Of a stretch of 32,265 nt of DNA, positions 1-6,855 are shown piece by piece. Every line of letters begins with the position of its first letter. Within the stretch, counting starts at the first letter, position 1. The notes under the pieces were generated by a model. The model had not been told where the DNA came from, did not search any database, and saw nothing but the letters and a program-made list of their open reading frames with translations. The stretch is from NCBI GenBank assembly GCA_003220265.1, contig QHRW01000143.1, forward strand, positions 1 through 32,265, given 5' to 3'. Made by a program: the position numbers and the translations under genes. The DNA comes from Candidatus Rokuibacteriota bacterium (GTDB lineage Bacteria > Methylomirabilota > Methylomirabilia > Rokubacteriales > CSP1-6).

Positions 1-776
1 TTGCCGTCGACGCCGAGACCGCCGAGCACGGCGGTCATCGCGCTGGCGCTGGTCGCGGTCGCCAGGATCACGCGGGCGCCGCCCAGCTTGAGCAGCTCCG
101 CCGCCGGGTCGCTCGCCTCGGTGTCGATGTAGTGCTGGGCGCCGAGCGTGCGCGCCAGCGGAGCCTTGTCCTGCCCGCGTGCGATCGCCACGGCCCGATA
201 GCCCATCTTCGCGGCGAACTGGATCCCCAGATGGCCGAGACCGCCGATGCCGAGCACGGCGACGACGTCACCCGGCCGGGCGCCGCTGTGGCGAAGCGGA
301 TTGAAGGTGGTGACGCCCGCGCACATCAGCGGCGCCGCCTCGACGGCCGACAGCCCGTCCGGGATCGCAGCCAGCGCGCCGGCGGGCGCGATCAGGTAGT
401 CGGCATAGCCGCCGTCGTAGCTGATGCCGGGAATCTGGAGCGCGACCTGGCAGGTGACGAAGTCGCCGCGGCGGCAGGAATCGCAGTAGCCGCAGTGTCC
501 GCCGTGCCAGCCCACGCCGACGCGCTGCCCCGCGTTCCAGCCGGCCACGCCGGCGCCGAGGGCCTCGATGACACCGGCCACCTCGTGCCCCGGAGCGCGC
601 GGATACTGGATGCCCGGCCAGATGCCTTCCTTCGTGATCGAGTCGCTGTGGCAGATGCCGCACGCCTCGACCTTGATGCGCACGGAGCCCGGGCCGGGCT
701 CAGGAACGGGCAGCTCCGCGACCTCGAACGGGCCCTTCGCACGCGTGACCCGGGCGACACGCATCGACGCACTCAC
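1..776 (-). CDS. Zinc-dependent alcohol dehydrogenase, 3' end cut by window edge
   Basis: Medium-chain zinc alcohol dehydrogenase, predicted to oxidise an alcohol or reduce an aldehyde with NAD(P). About 258 residues are visible; the C-terminal part lies beyond the left edge. The reverse strand reads the catalytic-zinc motif GICHSD, then GHEVAG, a structural-zinc cluster CGYCDSC followed by a fourth Cys, and the Rossmann loop GIGGLGHLG. Both zinc sites look intact. A GTG at 776 shares four bases (GTGA) with the stop of the upstream SDR, which implies translational coupling; an ATG at 764 is the alternative start, and the motifs fit either. The substrate is not predictable. The SDR-ADH pair could serve the same alcohol/ketone route. 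Confidence 0.9.
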   Translation of the reverse strand, partial: MSASMRVARVTRAKGPFEVAELPVPEPGPGSVRIKVEACGICHSDSITKEGIWPGIQYPRAPGHEVAGVIEALGAGVAGWNAGQRVGVGWHGGHCGYCDSCRRGDFVTCQVALQIPGISYDGGYADYLIAPAGALAAIPDGLSAVEAAPLMCAGVTTFNPLRHSGARPGDVVAVLGIGGLGHLGIQFAAKMGYRAVAIARGQDKAPLARTLGAQHYIDTEASDPAAELLKLGGARVILATATSASAMTAVLGGLGVDG

Positions 777-1522
777 CGCATGCCGCCGCTGATGAGCAGC
801 GTCTCGCCGGTCATCCACGCGGCGTCGTCGGAGGCCAGGAACACGGCGGCGGGCGCGATGTCCTGCGGCTGGCCGATGCGCCCGAGAGGTATCCGGGGCT
901 CGATCTCCTTGCGGAAGTCGCCCTCGATGAAGCCCCCCGCCCGCGAGCCCTCCGTCTCCACCACGCCGGGATTGATCGCGTTCACCCGGATGTTGCGCGA
1001 CCCGAGCTCCGCGGCCAGCGTGCGGGTGATCGAGTCGACCGCCGCCTTGGTCGCGCTGTAGACGGACGAGCCGGCCAGGCCGGCCGTGCTGGCGAGCGAG
1101 CTGATGTTGATGATGACGCCGCCGCCGGTGCCGAAATGCTTCGCCGCCTCCTTGGAGGCCAGCAGCACGCCGAGGACGTTGAGGTCGAAGTGGCGGTGGA
1201 AGTGCTTGTCGGTGACCTGCTCCAGCGGCAGCCACTCGTAGACGCCCGCGTTGTTGACCAGGATGTCGAGCCGGCCGAACGCACGCGCCGTCTCCGCGAA
1301 CAGGCGCTCGATGTCCGACGGATGGCCGAGATTGGCTTGGACGGCGATGGCCCGTCCGCCCTTGCTGGCGATTTCGCTGACAACGCGTTCGGCGTCGTCC
1401 TTGCTTGACGCGTAGTTGACGACGACGGCGGCGCCTTCGGCGGCGAGATGCCGCGCAATGGACGCGCCAATGCCCTTCGATGCGCCCGTGACGATCGCGA
1501 TTTTCCCTTCGAGCTTGCCCAT
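773..1522 (-). CDS. SDR family oxidoreductase (FabG-like)
   Basis: Classical short-chain dehydrogenase, 249 aa, NAD(P)-dependent ketone/alcohol oxidoreductase in the cytoplasm. Seen: cofactor motif TGASKGIG (residues 12-19), NNAG (90-93), the catalytic Ser near 141 and YSATK (Tyr155, Lys159), then NPG near 185 and a C-terminal ISGG. The ATG at 1522 is chosen because AAGGAGG lies just upstream; the reading frame continues further upstream without homology. The gene is the first of a pair with the alcohol dehydrogenase, overlapping its GTG start by four bases. FabG-like 3-oxoacyl reductase or glucose-1-dehydrogenase-like activity are both possible from sequence alone. Confidence 0.93.
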   Translation of the reverse strand: MGKLEGKIAIVTGASKGIGASIARHLAAEGAAVVVNYASSKDDAERVVSEIASKGGRAIAVQANLGHPSDIERLFAETARAFGRLDILVNNAGVYEWLPLEQVTDKHFHRHFDLNVLGVLLASKEAAKHFGTGGGVIINISSLASTAGLAGSSVYSATKAAVDSITRTLAAELGSRNIRVNAINPGVVETEGSRAGGFIEGDFRKEIEPRIPLGRIGQPQDIAPAAVFLASDDAAWMTGETLLISGGMR

Positions 1523-1606
1523 CACGACGTCCTCCTTCCCCTGTGATGCCGGCCGGGGCTGCCACGATTCGGCTGCCTGCACCGCGAGCAGGACGCGGCG
1601 GTCGTT

Positions 1607-1612
1607 TAGAAT
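1607..1612 (+). promoter_or_regulatory. Candidate -10 box of a leaderless promoter
   Basis: TAGAAT lies 8 nt before the ATG at 1621, and no Shine-Dalgarno-like purine run is present. A start point about 7 nt past the box would fall at or next to the start codon. No convincing -35 is visible. The same TAGAATCAC string precedes the gene at 9470. Confidence 0.5.
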
Positions 1613-1620
1613 CACGGGCG

Positions 1621-2091
1621 ATGACCTCACCGGGCCGGCGGCGATTGAAGAAAGCGGGCGCGAAGCGTCGGTCAGACCGCACACCACTCGCGCGCCTTCG
1701 AGCGATCTGCCTGGCCCTGCCTGACACCACCGAGAAGATCGCGTGGGGCGAGCCCACGTGGCGCGTGCGCGGCAAGCTCTTCGCCCAGCTCGACGATCAT
1801 CACCACGGCGCCGACCACCTCGCGGTGTGGCTGCCGGCTCCGCTCGGCGAGCAGGAGGCGATGATCTTCACGGATCCCGCGCGCTTCTTCCGGCCGCCGT
1901 ACGTCGGCCACCGCGGCTGGGTCGGTGTCCGGATCGATCGGCGGCCGAACTGGGCGCAGGTCGCCAAGCTCGTCGCGCAGGCGTGGGCTTTTAAACGTGG
2001 GGGCCCCGACATGGCCCCCACACCCCCCAACGCTCGGGCCGCCCCGGCGAAGCCGTGGCGGCCCTCGTTAACCCGTGGCGGCCCTCGTTAA
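1621..2091 (+). CDS. MmcQ/YjbR-like protein with a C-terminus encoded by a repeat element
   Basis: A 156-aa reading frame. Residues about 20-125 resemble the MmcQ/YjbR (CyaY-like) fold: LPDTTEKIAWGEPTWRV, a K-FAQLDD strand, then AVWLP, MIFTDPARFF and GWVGVRID. The family is widespread and of uncertain function, often called DNA-binding by structural analogy. The native C-terminal helix seems to stop around residue 125 (AWAFKR). The last roughly 30 residues (GGPDMAP onward, Pro/Ala/Arg-rich) are encoded by the palindromic element starting at 1999, which stays open in this frame to a TAA within the duplicated tail. The element has therefore probably replaced or extended the original end. The ATG at 1621 is favoured by the -10 box just upstream; there is no Shine-Dalgarno. 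Confidence 0.75.
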   Translation: MTSPGRRRLKKAGAKRRSDRTPLARLRAICLALPDTTEKIAWGEPTWRVRGKLFAQLDDHHHGADHLAVWLPAPLGEQEAMIFTDPARFFRPPYVGHRGWVGVRIDRRPNWAQVAKLVAQAWAFKRGGPDMAPTPPNARAAPAKPWRPSLTRGGPR

Positions 2092-2094
2092 CCC
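1999..2094 (+). repeat. Bipartite palindromic element, copy 1 (with duplicated tail)
   Basis: Hairpin I: GGGGGCC (1999-2005) pairs with GGCCCCC (2013-2019), loop CCGACAT. A 17-nt C-rich linker follows. Hairpin II: outer stem GGCCGCC (2037-2043) with GGCGGCC (2057-2063), a C/T mismatch, inner stem CGGC (2045-2048) with GCCG (2052-2055) and a GAA loop. The tail CTCGTTAACCC follows. The 20 bases from 2055 to 2074 are repeated exactly at 2075-2094, so part of hairpin II and the tail are duplicated in tandem. The element is read through as the C-terminus of the YjbR-like protein. It matches copy 2 at 73 of 76 positions. Confidence 0.92.
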
Positions 2095-2111
2095 GCCGCG
2101 GCGCGCGGTGG

Positions 2112-2117
2112 TACGGT
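2112..2117 (+). promoter_or_regulatory. Candidate extended -10 box
   Basis: TACGGT preceded by TG and one base (TG at 2109-2110) forms an extended -10. It lies 6 nt before the GTG at 2124 and 9 nt before the ATG at 2127, so the transcript could be leaderless. Confidence 0.4.
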
Positions 2118-2126
2118 GAGCGTGTG

Positions 2127-2552
2127 ATGCGTGCCCCTGTCAGGCAGGTGCCGTGGGAGGTCGAGCGCGCGGCGGCGCGGGCGCGACGGCTGCGCTGGCT
2201 GGACGCGCTCGCCACGTGGCTCGTGGCCTGGGGTGTCGCCGCGCTCGTGTGGGACCGCGCGACGCCCACGGCCTCCGCCCTCGCCGCGCTGGTCGCCGTC
2301 GCGCTCGTCGCGCTCGTCCGCCCGATACGGATTCGCTGGCGACCGCTGAGCGCGCTCGCGTCGCTGTCCGCGAGCCGCGGGCTCCGGCCGGGCGATCACG
2401 CGTGGCTCGTGCTGTCCGAGCGCGTCGAGCCCGTCATCGTCACCGCGCGGCGCGGGCTCCGCCTCGTCGTCGCGTCCCCCGACCAGGGCGTCGAAGGCCT
2501 GGAGGTCCGCCGCACGCGCGTGCTCGTCGTCGCCGCCAATCGTCCACTCTGA
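2127..2552 (+). CDS. Small membrane protein of unknown function
   Basis: 141 aa, not assigned to a family. After a basic N-terminus with a short amphipathic stretch come two hydrophobic segments, about residues 28-41 (TWLVAWGVAALVW) and 48-63 (a run of Ala/Leu/Val). They probably form a membrane hairpin. A soluble, Arg/Val-rich C-terminal half follows, with beta-like strands (HAWLVLSE, PVIVTARRGLRLVV, TRVLVVAANRPL). The ATG at 2127 (or the in-frame GTG at 2124) is chosen; the frame extends upstream only into the palindromic element. It ends 13 nt before the amidohydrolase-like gene, so the two may be cotranscribed. Codon pattern and position support a real gene; the function is unknown. Confidence 0.55.
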   Translation: MRAPVRQVPWEVERAAARARRLRWLDALATWLVAWGVAALVWDRATPTASALAALVAVALVALVRPIRIRWRPLSALASLSASRGLRPGDHAWLVLSERVEPVIVTARRGLRLVVASPDQGVEGLEVRRTRVLVVAANRPL

Positions 2553-2565
2553 CCGAGGAGACCCG

Positions 2566-3438
2566 ATGCGAGTGATCGACATGGAGTGCAATGTCCCCAA
2601 GGGCGCGAGCGCAGCGCCGGAGTCGCCGGCTGCCGAGGCCGCCGCGCCGGAACGCCCGGCCGGCTACGGCATGGCGAACTACGCGCGCATCTTCCGCTCG
2701 CGGCGCGAGGGCAGCGACCCGCGGCCCGACACCGAGATGGACGCGTACGTGAAGCTGCTCGACCGCGTGGGGATCGTGCGCGCGGTGCCGTTCGGGACGA
2801 CCAACGACGAGGTCGCCGAGCTGCTGCGCGACTACCCCGACCGCTTCATCGGCCTGGCGCGCATCAGCGGCCTGCACGGCATGCGCGGCGTGCGCGAGCT
2901 GGAGCACCGCGTGCGCGAGCAGAAGTTCGCCGCGCTCGGCGTCTCCGCGCTCGTGGACGGCATCCCCGCCAGCGACCGCCGCTACTATCCGCTCTACGCC
3001 AAGGCCGTCGAGCTCGACATCCCCGTGCGGATCTACTCGTCGATGAACTACGCAACGGACCGGCCGTACGATCTCGGCCATCCCCGCCACCTCGACCCGG
3101 TGGCCATCGACTTCCCCGAGCTGACGCTCATCGGCGGGCTCGGCGGCTGGCCGTGGGTCAACGAGATGGTCGCGCTCGTCCGCCGCCATCCGAAGCTGCA
3201 CCTGGACACCTCCGCGCATCGCGCGAAGTACCTCGGCCAGCGCGGCTCGGGCTGGGAGATGCTGCTGCAGTTCGGCAACACGCTCATCCAGGACAAGGTG
3301 CTCGTGGGACTCTCGGCCGGTCTCGTGGGTCAGCCCCACGAGACGCTGATCGAGGAGTACATGGCGCTGCCGCTCAAGGACGCCGTCAAGGAGAAGTGGC
3401 TCTACCGCAACGCCGCGCGCGTGTTCCGCCTCGAGTAG
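2566..3438 (+). CDS. Amidohydrolase-fold protein lacking canonical metal ligands
   Basis: 290 aa, resembling the amidohydrolase-2 (ACMSD/LigW-like) TIM-barrel family in its layout: N-terminal IDMECN, YPLYAKAVELDIPVRIY, HLDPVAIDFPELTLIGGLGGWPW, and the C-terminal YRNAARVFRLE. In the family, metal is held by HxH, two later His and an Asp. Here those positions read E7/N9, Y157, L192 and S250. I infer a metal-free enzyme or a pseudoenzyme, rather than a typical hydrolase or decarboxylase. GAGGAG upstream supports the ATG at 2566. Residues about 11-33 form a Pro/Ala-rich insertion. It is followed 11 nt later by the ROK kinase. Confidence 0.8.
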   Translation: MRVIDMECNVPKGASAAPESPAAEAAAPERPAGYGMANYARIFRSRREGSDPRPDTEMDAYVKLLDRVGIVRAVPFGTTNDEVAELLRDYPDRFIGLARISGLHGMRGVRELEHRVREQKFAALGVSALVDGIPASDRRYYPLYAKAVELDIPVRIYSSMNYATDRPYDLGHPRHLDPVAIDFPELTLIGGLGGWPWVNEMVALVRRHPKLHLDTSAHRAKYLGQRGSGWEMLLQFGNTLIQDKVLVGLSAGLVGQPHETLIEEYMALPLKDAVKEKWLYRNAARVFRLE

Positions 3439-3449
3439 CTGATCGGGCG

Positions 3450-4187
3450 ATGCGCCCGTTCACGCTCTCGATCGACATCGGCGGAACGGGCCTCAAGGCC
3501 TCCGTGCTCGATTCCCGCGGGCGAATGACGGGACATCCCAGCCGCGTCCCCACGCCCGCCCGCTGCACGCCCACGGTGCTCATAGCCGCCCTCGACGAGC
3601 TCATTTCGCCCCTGCCGGCGTTCGATCGGGTCTCGGTCGGTTTCCCCGGTGTCGTGCGGGGCGGCGTCGTGGTCACGGCCCCGCACTTTCGAACGTATTT
3701 TCCACCGCGCTTTCCCCTGGCGCGGGCGCTGGCCCTGCGGTGGGGCAAGCCGGTGAAGCTGCTCAACGACGCCGACATGCAAGGATTGGCGGTCATTCGC
3801 GGGGCAGGGCTGGAGCTCGTCGTGACGCTCGGCACCGGCGTGGGCACCGCGCTCTTTCTCGACGGCGCGCTGCTGCCCCATCTGGAGCTGGCCCAGCATC
3901 CCTCGCCGAGCGGCCGCATCTACAACGAGTACATCGGCGACAAGATCTTGAAGCGGATCGGCAAGCGCGCCTGGAACACGCGCGTGAAGGCCGCCCTCGA
4001 GGCGCTTCGCACGCTGGTCAACTACGATCACCTCTACGTCGGCGGCGGCAACTCGCGGCACGTGACCTTCACGCTGCCGAACATGCGCCTGGTGTCGAAT
4101 CGCGCCGGCCTGCTCGGCGGGATCGCGCTGTGGAATGGACAGGCCGTCACGACTTCGCCGCGGACCGCGGGCCGAAGAGGATGGTGA
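3450..4187 (+). CDS. ROK-family kinase resembling polyphosphate glucokinase
   Basis: 245 aa. Predicted sugar kinase, probably phosphorylating glucose with polyphosphate and/or ATP. Motifs in order: phosphate-1 loop IDIGGTG (8-14), GFPG (64-67), NDAD with the likely catalytic Asp107, phosphate-2 GTGVGTA (128-134) and VGGGNSRHV (from 197). The ROK zinc motif CxCGxxGC is absent, as in polyphosphate glucokinases. The stretch SGRIYNEYIGDKILKRIG followed by a helix and LYVGGG also suits that group. The start is the ATG at 3450, 11 nt after the amidohydrolase-like stop; the SD is weak. The 3' end overlaps the convergent MFS gene by 41 bp. Confidence 0.82.
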   Translation: MRPFTLSIDIGGTGLKASVLDSRGRMTGHPSRVPTPARCTPTVLIAALDELISPLPAFDRVSVGFPGVVRGGVVVTAPHFRTYFPPRFPLARALALRWGKPVKLLNDADMQGLAVIRGAGLELVVTLGTGVGTALFLDGALLPHLELAQHPSPSGRIYNEYIGDKILKRIGKRAWNTRVKAALEALRTLVNYDHLYVGGGNSRHVTFTLPNMRLVSNRAGLLGGIALWNGQAVTTSPRTAGRRGW

Positions 4188-5367
4188 CTGCCGCGATCGC
4201 CTGCAGCATCGCGCACGCGAGCAGTGCTGCGCCGTAACCGCCGGCGCGATCGCGCAGCACGCCCACCAGCGACGGGCCGAAGGCGAACGTGAACTGGTTG
4301 ATGCCGACCACGAGGCCGACGAGCGCGGCGAAGCGCTCGCGCGGCCACTCGACGGCCAGGATCAGCCCGGGCAGCGTCGTCAGGTTCCCCACGCCGACAC
4401 CGAAGAGCGCGCAGCCCACGTAGACGGCTCCCGGCGACGCCGCGCGCGCCAGCAACAGCACGCCGGCGATCTGGGCGGCCAGCGTCACGCATGTCACGAG
4501 CCGCCGGTTGACGCGATCCACGACGAGGCCCGTGGCCAGCCGTCCGAGCACGGCGACGGCGGTGGCCGTGCTCACGGCACGCCCAGCGCCGCCGGCGCCG
4601 AGCACGGGCGTGACCAGCGCAACCAGGTGCGTGAGCACGCCGACCTGCGCGGCCAGGCCCAGCGCGAATGGCGCCGACACGCTCCAGAACCGCCACGAGC
4701 GCAGCGCATCGCCTCGCCAGCGGGACTCGACCACCGCCGCACGGGGGACGGTCGTGGCCGGCGCATCGCCATCGGGACCGAGCCCGAGCTCTTCCGGCCC
4801 GCGTCGCATGACTCCGAGCGCGACGGCGCAGAGAACGATCAGGGCCATGATCGCGGCTGCGACCGTGGCGCGCCGAAAACCGACCGCAGCGATCAGCGCG
4901 ATGAGCGCGGGCACGACGATGACGCCGCCGAGCGTGGCGCCGTTGAACGCGATGCTGACGGCCAGGCCGCGGCGGCGCTGCCACCAGGGCGCGAGCACGA
5001 TGTTGATCGCGGCGCCGCTCATGGCGCCCCAGCCGACGGACATCACGAGGAACACCGGGTAGAGCTGCCATGCCTGCGTCACGAGTCCCAGGGCGGCCAC
5101 GCCGGCCGCCATCGCGATGGAGCCGGCCGTCACGACGGCGCGCGGGCCCAGGCGGTCGTACATGCCGCCGATCACCGCCGTCAGCAGGGCGCCGGCGACG
5201 TAGTACACGGTGACGGGCGCCGACACGGCCGCGGCCGACCAGCCGTGCAGCCGCTGCAGCGTGGCGACGTACACGGCGAGGCCGTAGAAGCCCAGGCCGA
5301 AGCTGACCATCGCCATGACGAAGGTGGCGCCGACGACGTTCCAGCCGTAGAAGTAGCGCGTGCGCAT
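4147..5367 (-). CDS. MFS transporter, monocarboxylate/oxalate-formate type
   Basis: About 406 aa, integral inner-membrane carrier with roughly 12 hydrophobic segments. The N-terminal FYGWNVVGA signature and the post-TM6 loop reading GPEELGLGPDGD are typical of the monocarboxylate-like MFS branch, which moves small organic acids. DRLGPR (loop 2-3) and DRVNRR (loop 8-9) are the family's cytoplasmic loop motifs. The ATG at 5367 has no Shine-Dalgarno but a TAGCGT box 7 nt upstream; a GTG at 5373 is possible but would lie 1 nt from that box. It is divergent from the Ada-like regulator. A second carrier of the same type lies at 26614-27870. The substrate is not predictable. Confidence 0.88.
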   Translation of the reverse strand: MRTRYFYGWNVVGATFVMAMVSFGLGFYGLAVYVATLQRLHGWSAAAVSAPVTVYYVAGALLTAVIGGMYDRLGPRAVVTAGSIAMAAGVAALGLVTQAWQLYPVFLVMSVGWGAMSGAAINIVLAPWWQRRRGLAVSIAFNGATLGGVIVVPALIALIAAVGFRRATVAAAIMALIVLCAVALGVMRRGPEELGLGPDGDAPATTVPRAAVVESRWRGDALRSWRFWSVSAPFALGLAAQVGVLTHLVALVTPVLGAGGAGRAVSTATAVAVLGRLATGLVVDRVNRRLVTCVTLAAQIAGVLLLARAASPGAVYVGCALFGVGVGNLTTLPGLILAVEWPRERFAALVGLVVGINQFTFAFGPSLVGVLRDRAGGYGAALLACAMLQAIAAVTILFGPRSAAKS

Positions 5368-5374
5368 GGTCACG

Positions 5375-5380
5375 ACGCTA
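5375..5380 (-). promoter_or_regulatory. Candidate -10 box, leaderless MFS promoter
   Basis: On the minus strand TAGCGT lies 7 nt before the ATG at 5367, with no Shine-Dalgarno between. It is divergent from the box at 5447, about 66 bp away. Confidence 0.4.
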
Positions 5381-5446
5381 GCGGCGGGGATGCCCGCCGT
5401 CTGGCCGTTTTCGGACGTCGTCGTCCCGATGGAGGACGCTCGGTGC

Positions 5447-5452
5447 TACGCT
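5447..5452 (+). promoter_or_regulatory. Candidate extended -10 box, leaderless Ada-like promoter
   Basis: TGCTACGCT (TG at 5444-5445, box TACGCT) ends 6 nt before the ATG at 5459. The only GGAGG nearby (5431-5435) is too far upstream to act as a ribosome site, so a leaderless mRNA fits best. Confidence 0.5.
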
Positions 5453-5458
5453 CCCGCC

Positions 5459-6055
5459 ATGCTCCACGACGCCCTGGATCGGCGCCGGTGCGACCGCGCG
5501 CGCATCGCGCGCGACGCCCGCTTCGACGGGCGCTTCTTCACCGGCGTGCTGACCACGCGGATCTACTGCCGGCCCACGTGCCCCGTGAAGCCGGCCAAGT
5601 CGCGCAACGTCGTCTTCTTCCCCACCGCGGCCGCCGCCGAGCGCGCCGGCTTCCGTCCCTGCCTGCGCTGCCGGCCCGAGACCGCGCCGGGAACGCCGGC
5701 CTGGCGCGGCGCCGCCGCGACGGTCTCGCGCGCGCTGCGCCTCATCGAGCGCGGGTTTCTCGACGACGGCAAGCGCGTGGACGACCTCGCCGACGCACTC
5801 GGAATGACGCCGCGACATCTGCGCCGGCTGTTCGTGCGGCACGCGGGCGCGTCGCCGACCGCGGTGGCGACCACGCGGCGCGTGCAGCGCGCGAAGGCCC
5901 TCATCGACGGGACCGCGCTGCCGATGTCGGCCATCGCCTTCGCCGCCGGCTTCGCCAGCATCCGCCGGTTCAATGCCGCGTTCCGCGCCGTGTACCGCCG
6001 GCCGCCCAGCGCGGTGCGCCGAGGGCGGCGGCCGCGCGCCGTCGCGCGCGCCTAG
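5459..6055 (+). CDS. Ada-type methyl-phosphotriester sensor with AraC HTH only
   Basis: 198 aa. Residues about 20-75 form the Ada zinc-binding domain: DARFDGRFFTGVLTTRIYC and CLRCRP, with Cys37, Cys41, Cys68 and Cys71 matching the four zinc Cys of E. coli Ada, the first of which accepts methyl groups from DNA phosphotriesters. Residues about 85-185 form an AraC-type double HTH (LADALGMTPRHLRRLFVRHAG; AIAFAAGFASIRRFNAAFR). No methyltransferase or AlkA glycosylase domain follows: the protein ends soon after the HTH. I infer a stand-alone alkylation-responsive activator. Its stop overlaps the AGGAGG of the SDR at 6067, suggesting cotranscription. Confidence 0.88.
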   Translation: MLHDALDRRRCDRARIARDARFDGRFFTGVLTTRIYCRPTCPVKPAKSRNVVFFPTAAAAERAGFRPCLRCRPETAPGTPAWRGAAATVSRALRLIERGFLDDGKRVDDLADALGMTPRHLRRLFVRHAGASPTAVATTRRVQRAKALIDGTALPMSAIAFAAGFASIRRFNAAFRAVYRRPPSAVRRGRRPRAVARA

Positions 6056-6066
6056 GAGGACAGCCG

Positions 6067-6855
6067 ATGCGTCTACAGGGACGGGTGGCGGCGATCACGG
6101 GCGGCGCGCTCGGGATCGGCCGGGAGACGGCGCGCCTCTTCGCCGCCGAGGGCGCGGTGGTTGCGCTGGGCGACATCCAGGCCGACGGCGTCGAGACCGT
6201 CGCGCGCGCGATCTCGGCGGGCGGCGGCCGGGCGAGCGCGATGGCGGTGGACGTGGGAGACGCCGCCCAGGTGAACGCCTTCGTCGAGCGCATCGTCGCC
6301 GAGTTCGGCCGGCTCGACATCATGGTCGCCAACGCGGGCATCGCGCACTCGGCGCCCTTCCTCGATCACCCCGAGGCCCAGTGGCAGCGCGTGCTGCGCG
6401 TGAACCTCACGGGCGTGTTCCTCTGCTGCCAGGCCGCCGCGCGCCAGATGGTCAAGCAGGGCGACGGCGGGCGCATCATCAGCGTGGCCTCGATCAACGC
6501 CTTTCGCGGCGTCGAGAACCTCGTCGGCTACAACGCGGCCAAGGCCGGCGTGGTGGAGCTGACGAAGACGATGGCGGTGGAGCTGGCCGCGCACGGCATC
6601 ACGGCGAACGCGATCGCGCCCGCCCAGATCGACACGCGTCTGACGCGCACGCTGCCCGAGGAGGCACGCCAGCGCCGCGTGGATCGCATCCCGCTCGGCC
6701 GCTTCGGCGAGCCGGAGGACGTGGCGCGCGCCGCCCTCTTCCTGGCCTCCGACGACGCCCGCTACATCACCGGCCACACGCTCGCCGTCGATGGCGGCTA
6801 TCTGGCCGGCGGCCTGTGGTCGCGGCCGGACCGCCCCGCGCCGCCTAGCCTATAA
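6067..6855 (+). CDS. SDR family oxidoreductase
   Basis: 262 aa classical short-chain dehydrogenase. Seen: TGGALGIG near residue 11, ANAG in place of NNAG, the Ser of SVAS, YNAAK as catalytic Tyr/Lys, and a C-terminal VDGGY. Asp in the GDIQADG segment after beta-2 suggests NAD rather than NADP preference. AGGAGG lies just upstream of the ATG at 6067 and overlaps the end of the Ada-like gene. The C-terminal tail beyond VDGGYLAGG (about 15 residues, Pro-rich) is probably disordered and overlaps the 3' end of the convergent M20 peptidase by 11 bp. The substrate is unknown. Confidence 0.92.
   Translation: MRLQGRVAAITGGALGIGRETARLFAAEGAVVALGDIQADGVETVARAISAGGGRASAMAVDVGDAAQVNAFVERIVAEFGRLDIMVANAGIAHSAPFLDHPEAQWQRVLRVNLTGVFLCCQAAARQMVKQGDGGRIISVASINAFRGVENLVGYNAAKAGVVELTKTMAVELAAHGITANAIAPAQIDTRLTRTLPEEARQRRVDRIPLGRFGEPEDVARAALFLASDDARYITGHTLAVDGGYLAGGLWSRPDRPAPPSL

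Noticed and set aside
2055..2094. Direct repeats that might begin a CRISPR array
   Set aside because: Only two abutting 20-bp units with no spacer, and no cas genes. It is a tandem duplication of the element's tail.
2055..2126. Upstream start for the small membrane protein at a GTG in the repeat
   Set aside because: The first 24 residues would be encoded by the palindromic element, as with the equivalent false starts at 11159 and 22894. Native starts follow the element.
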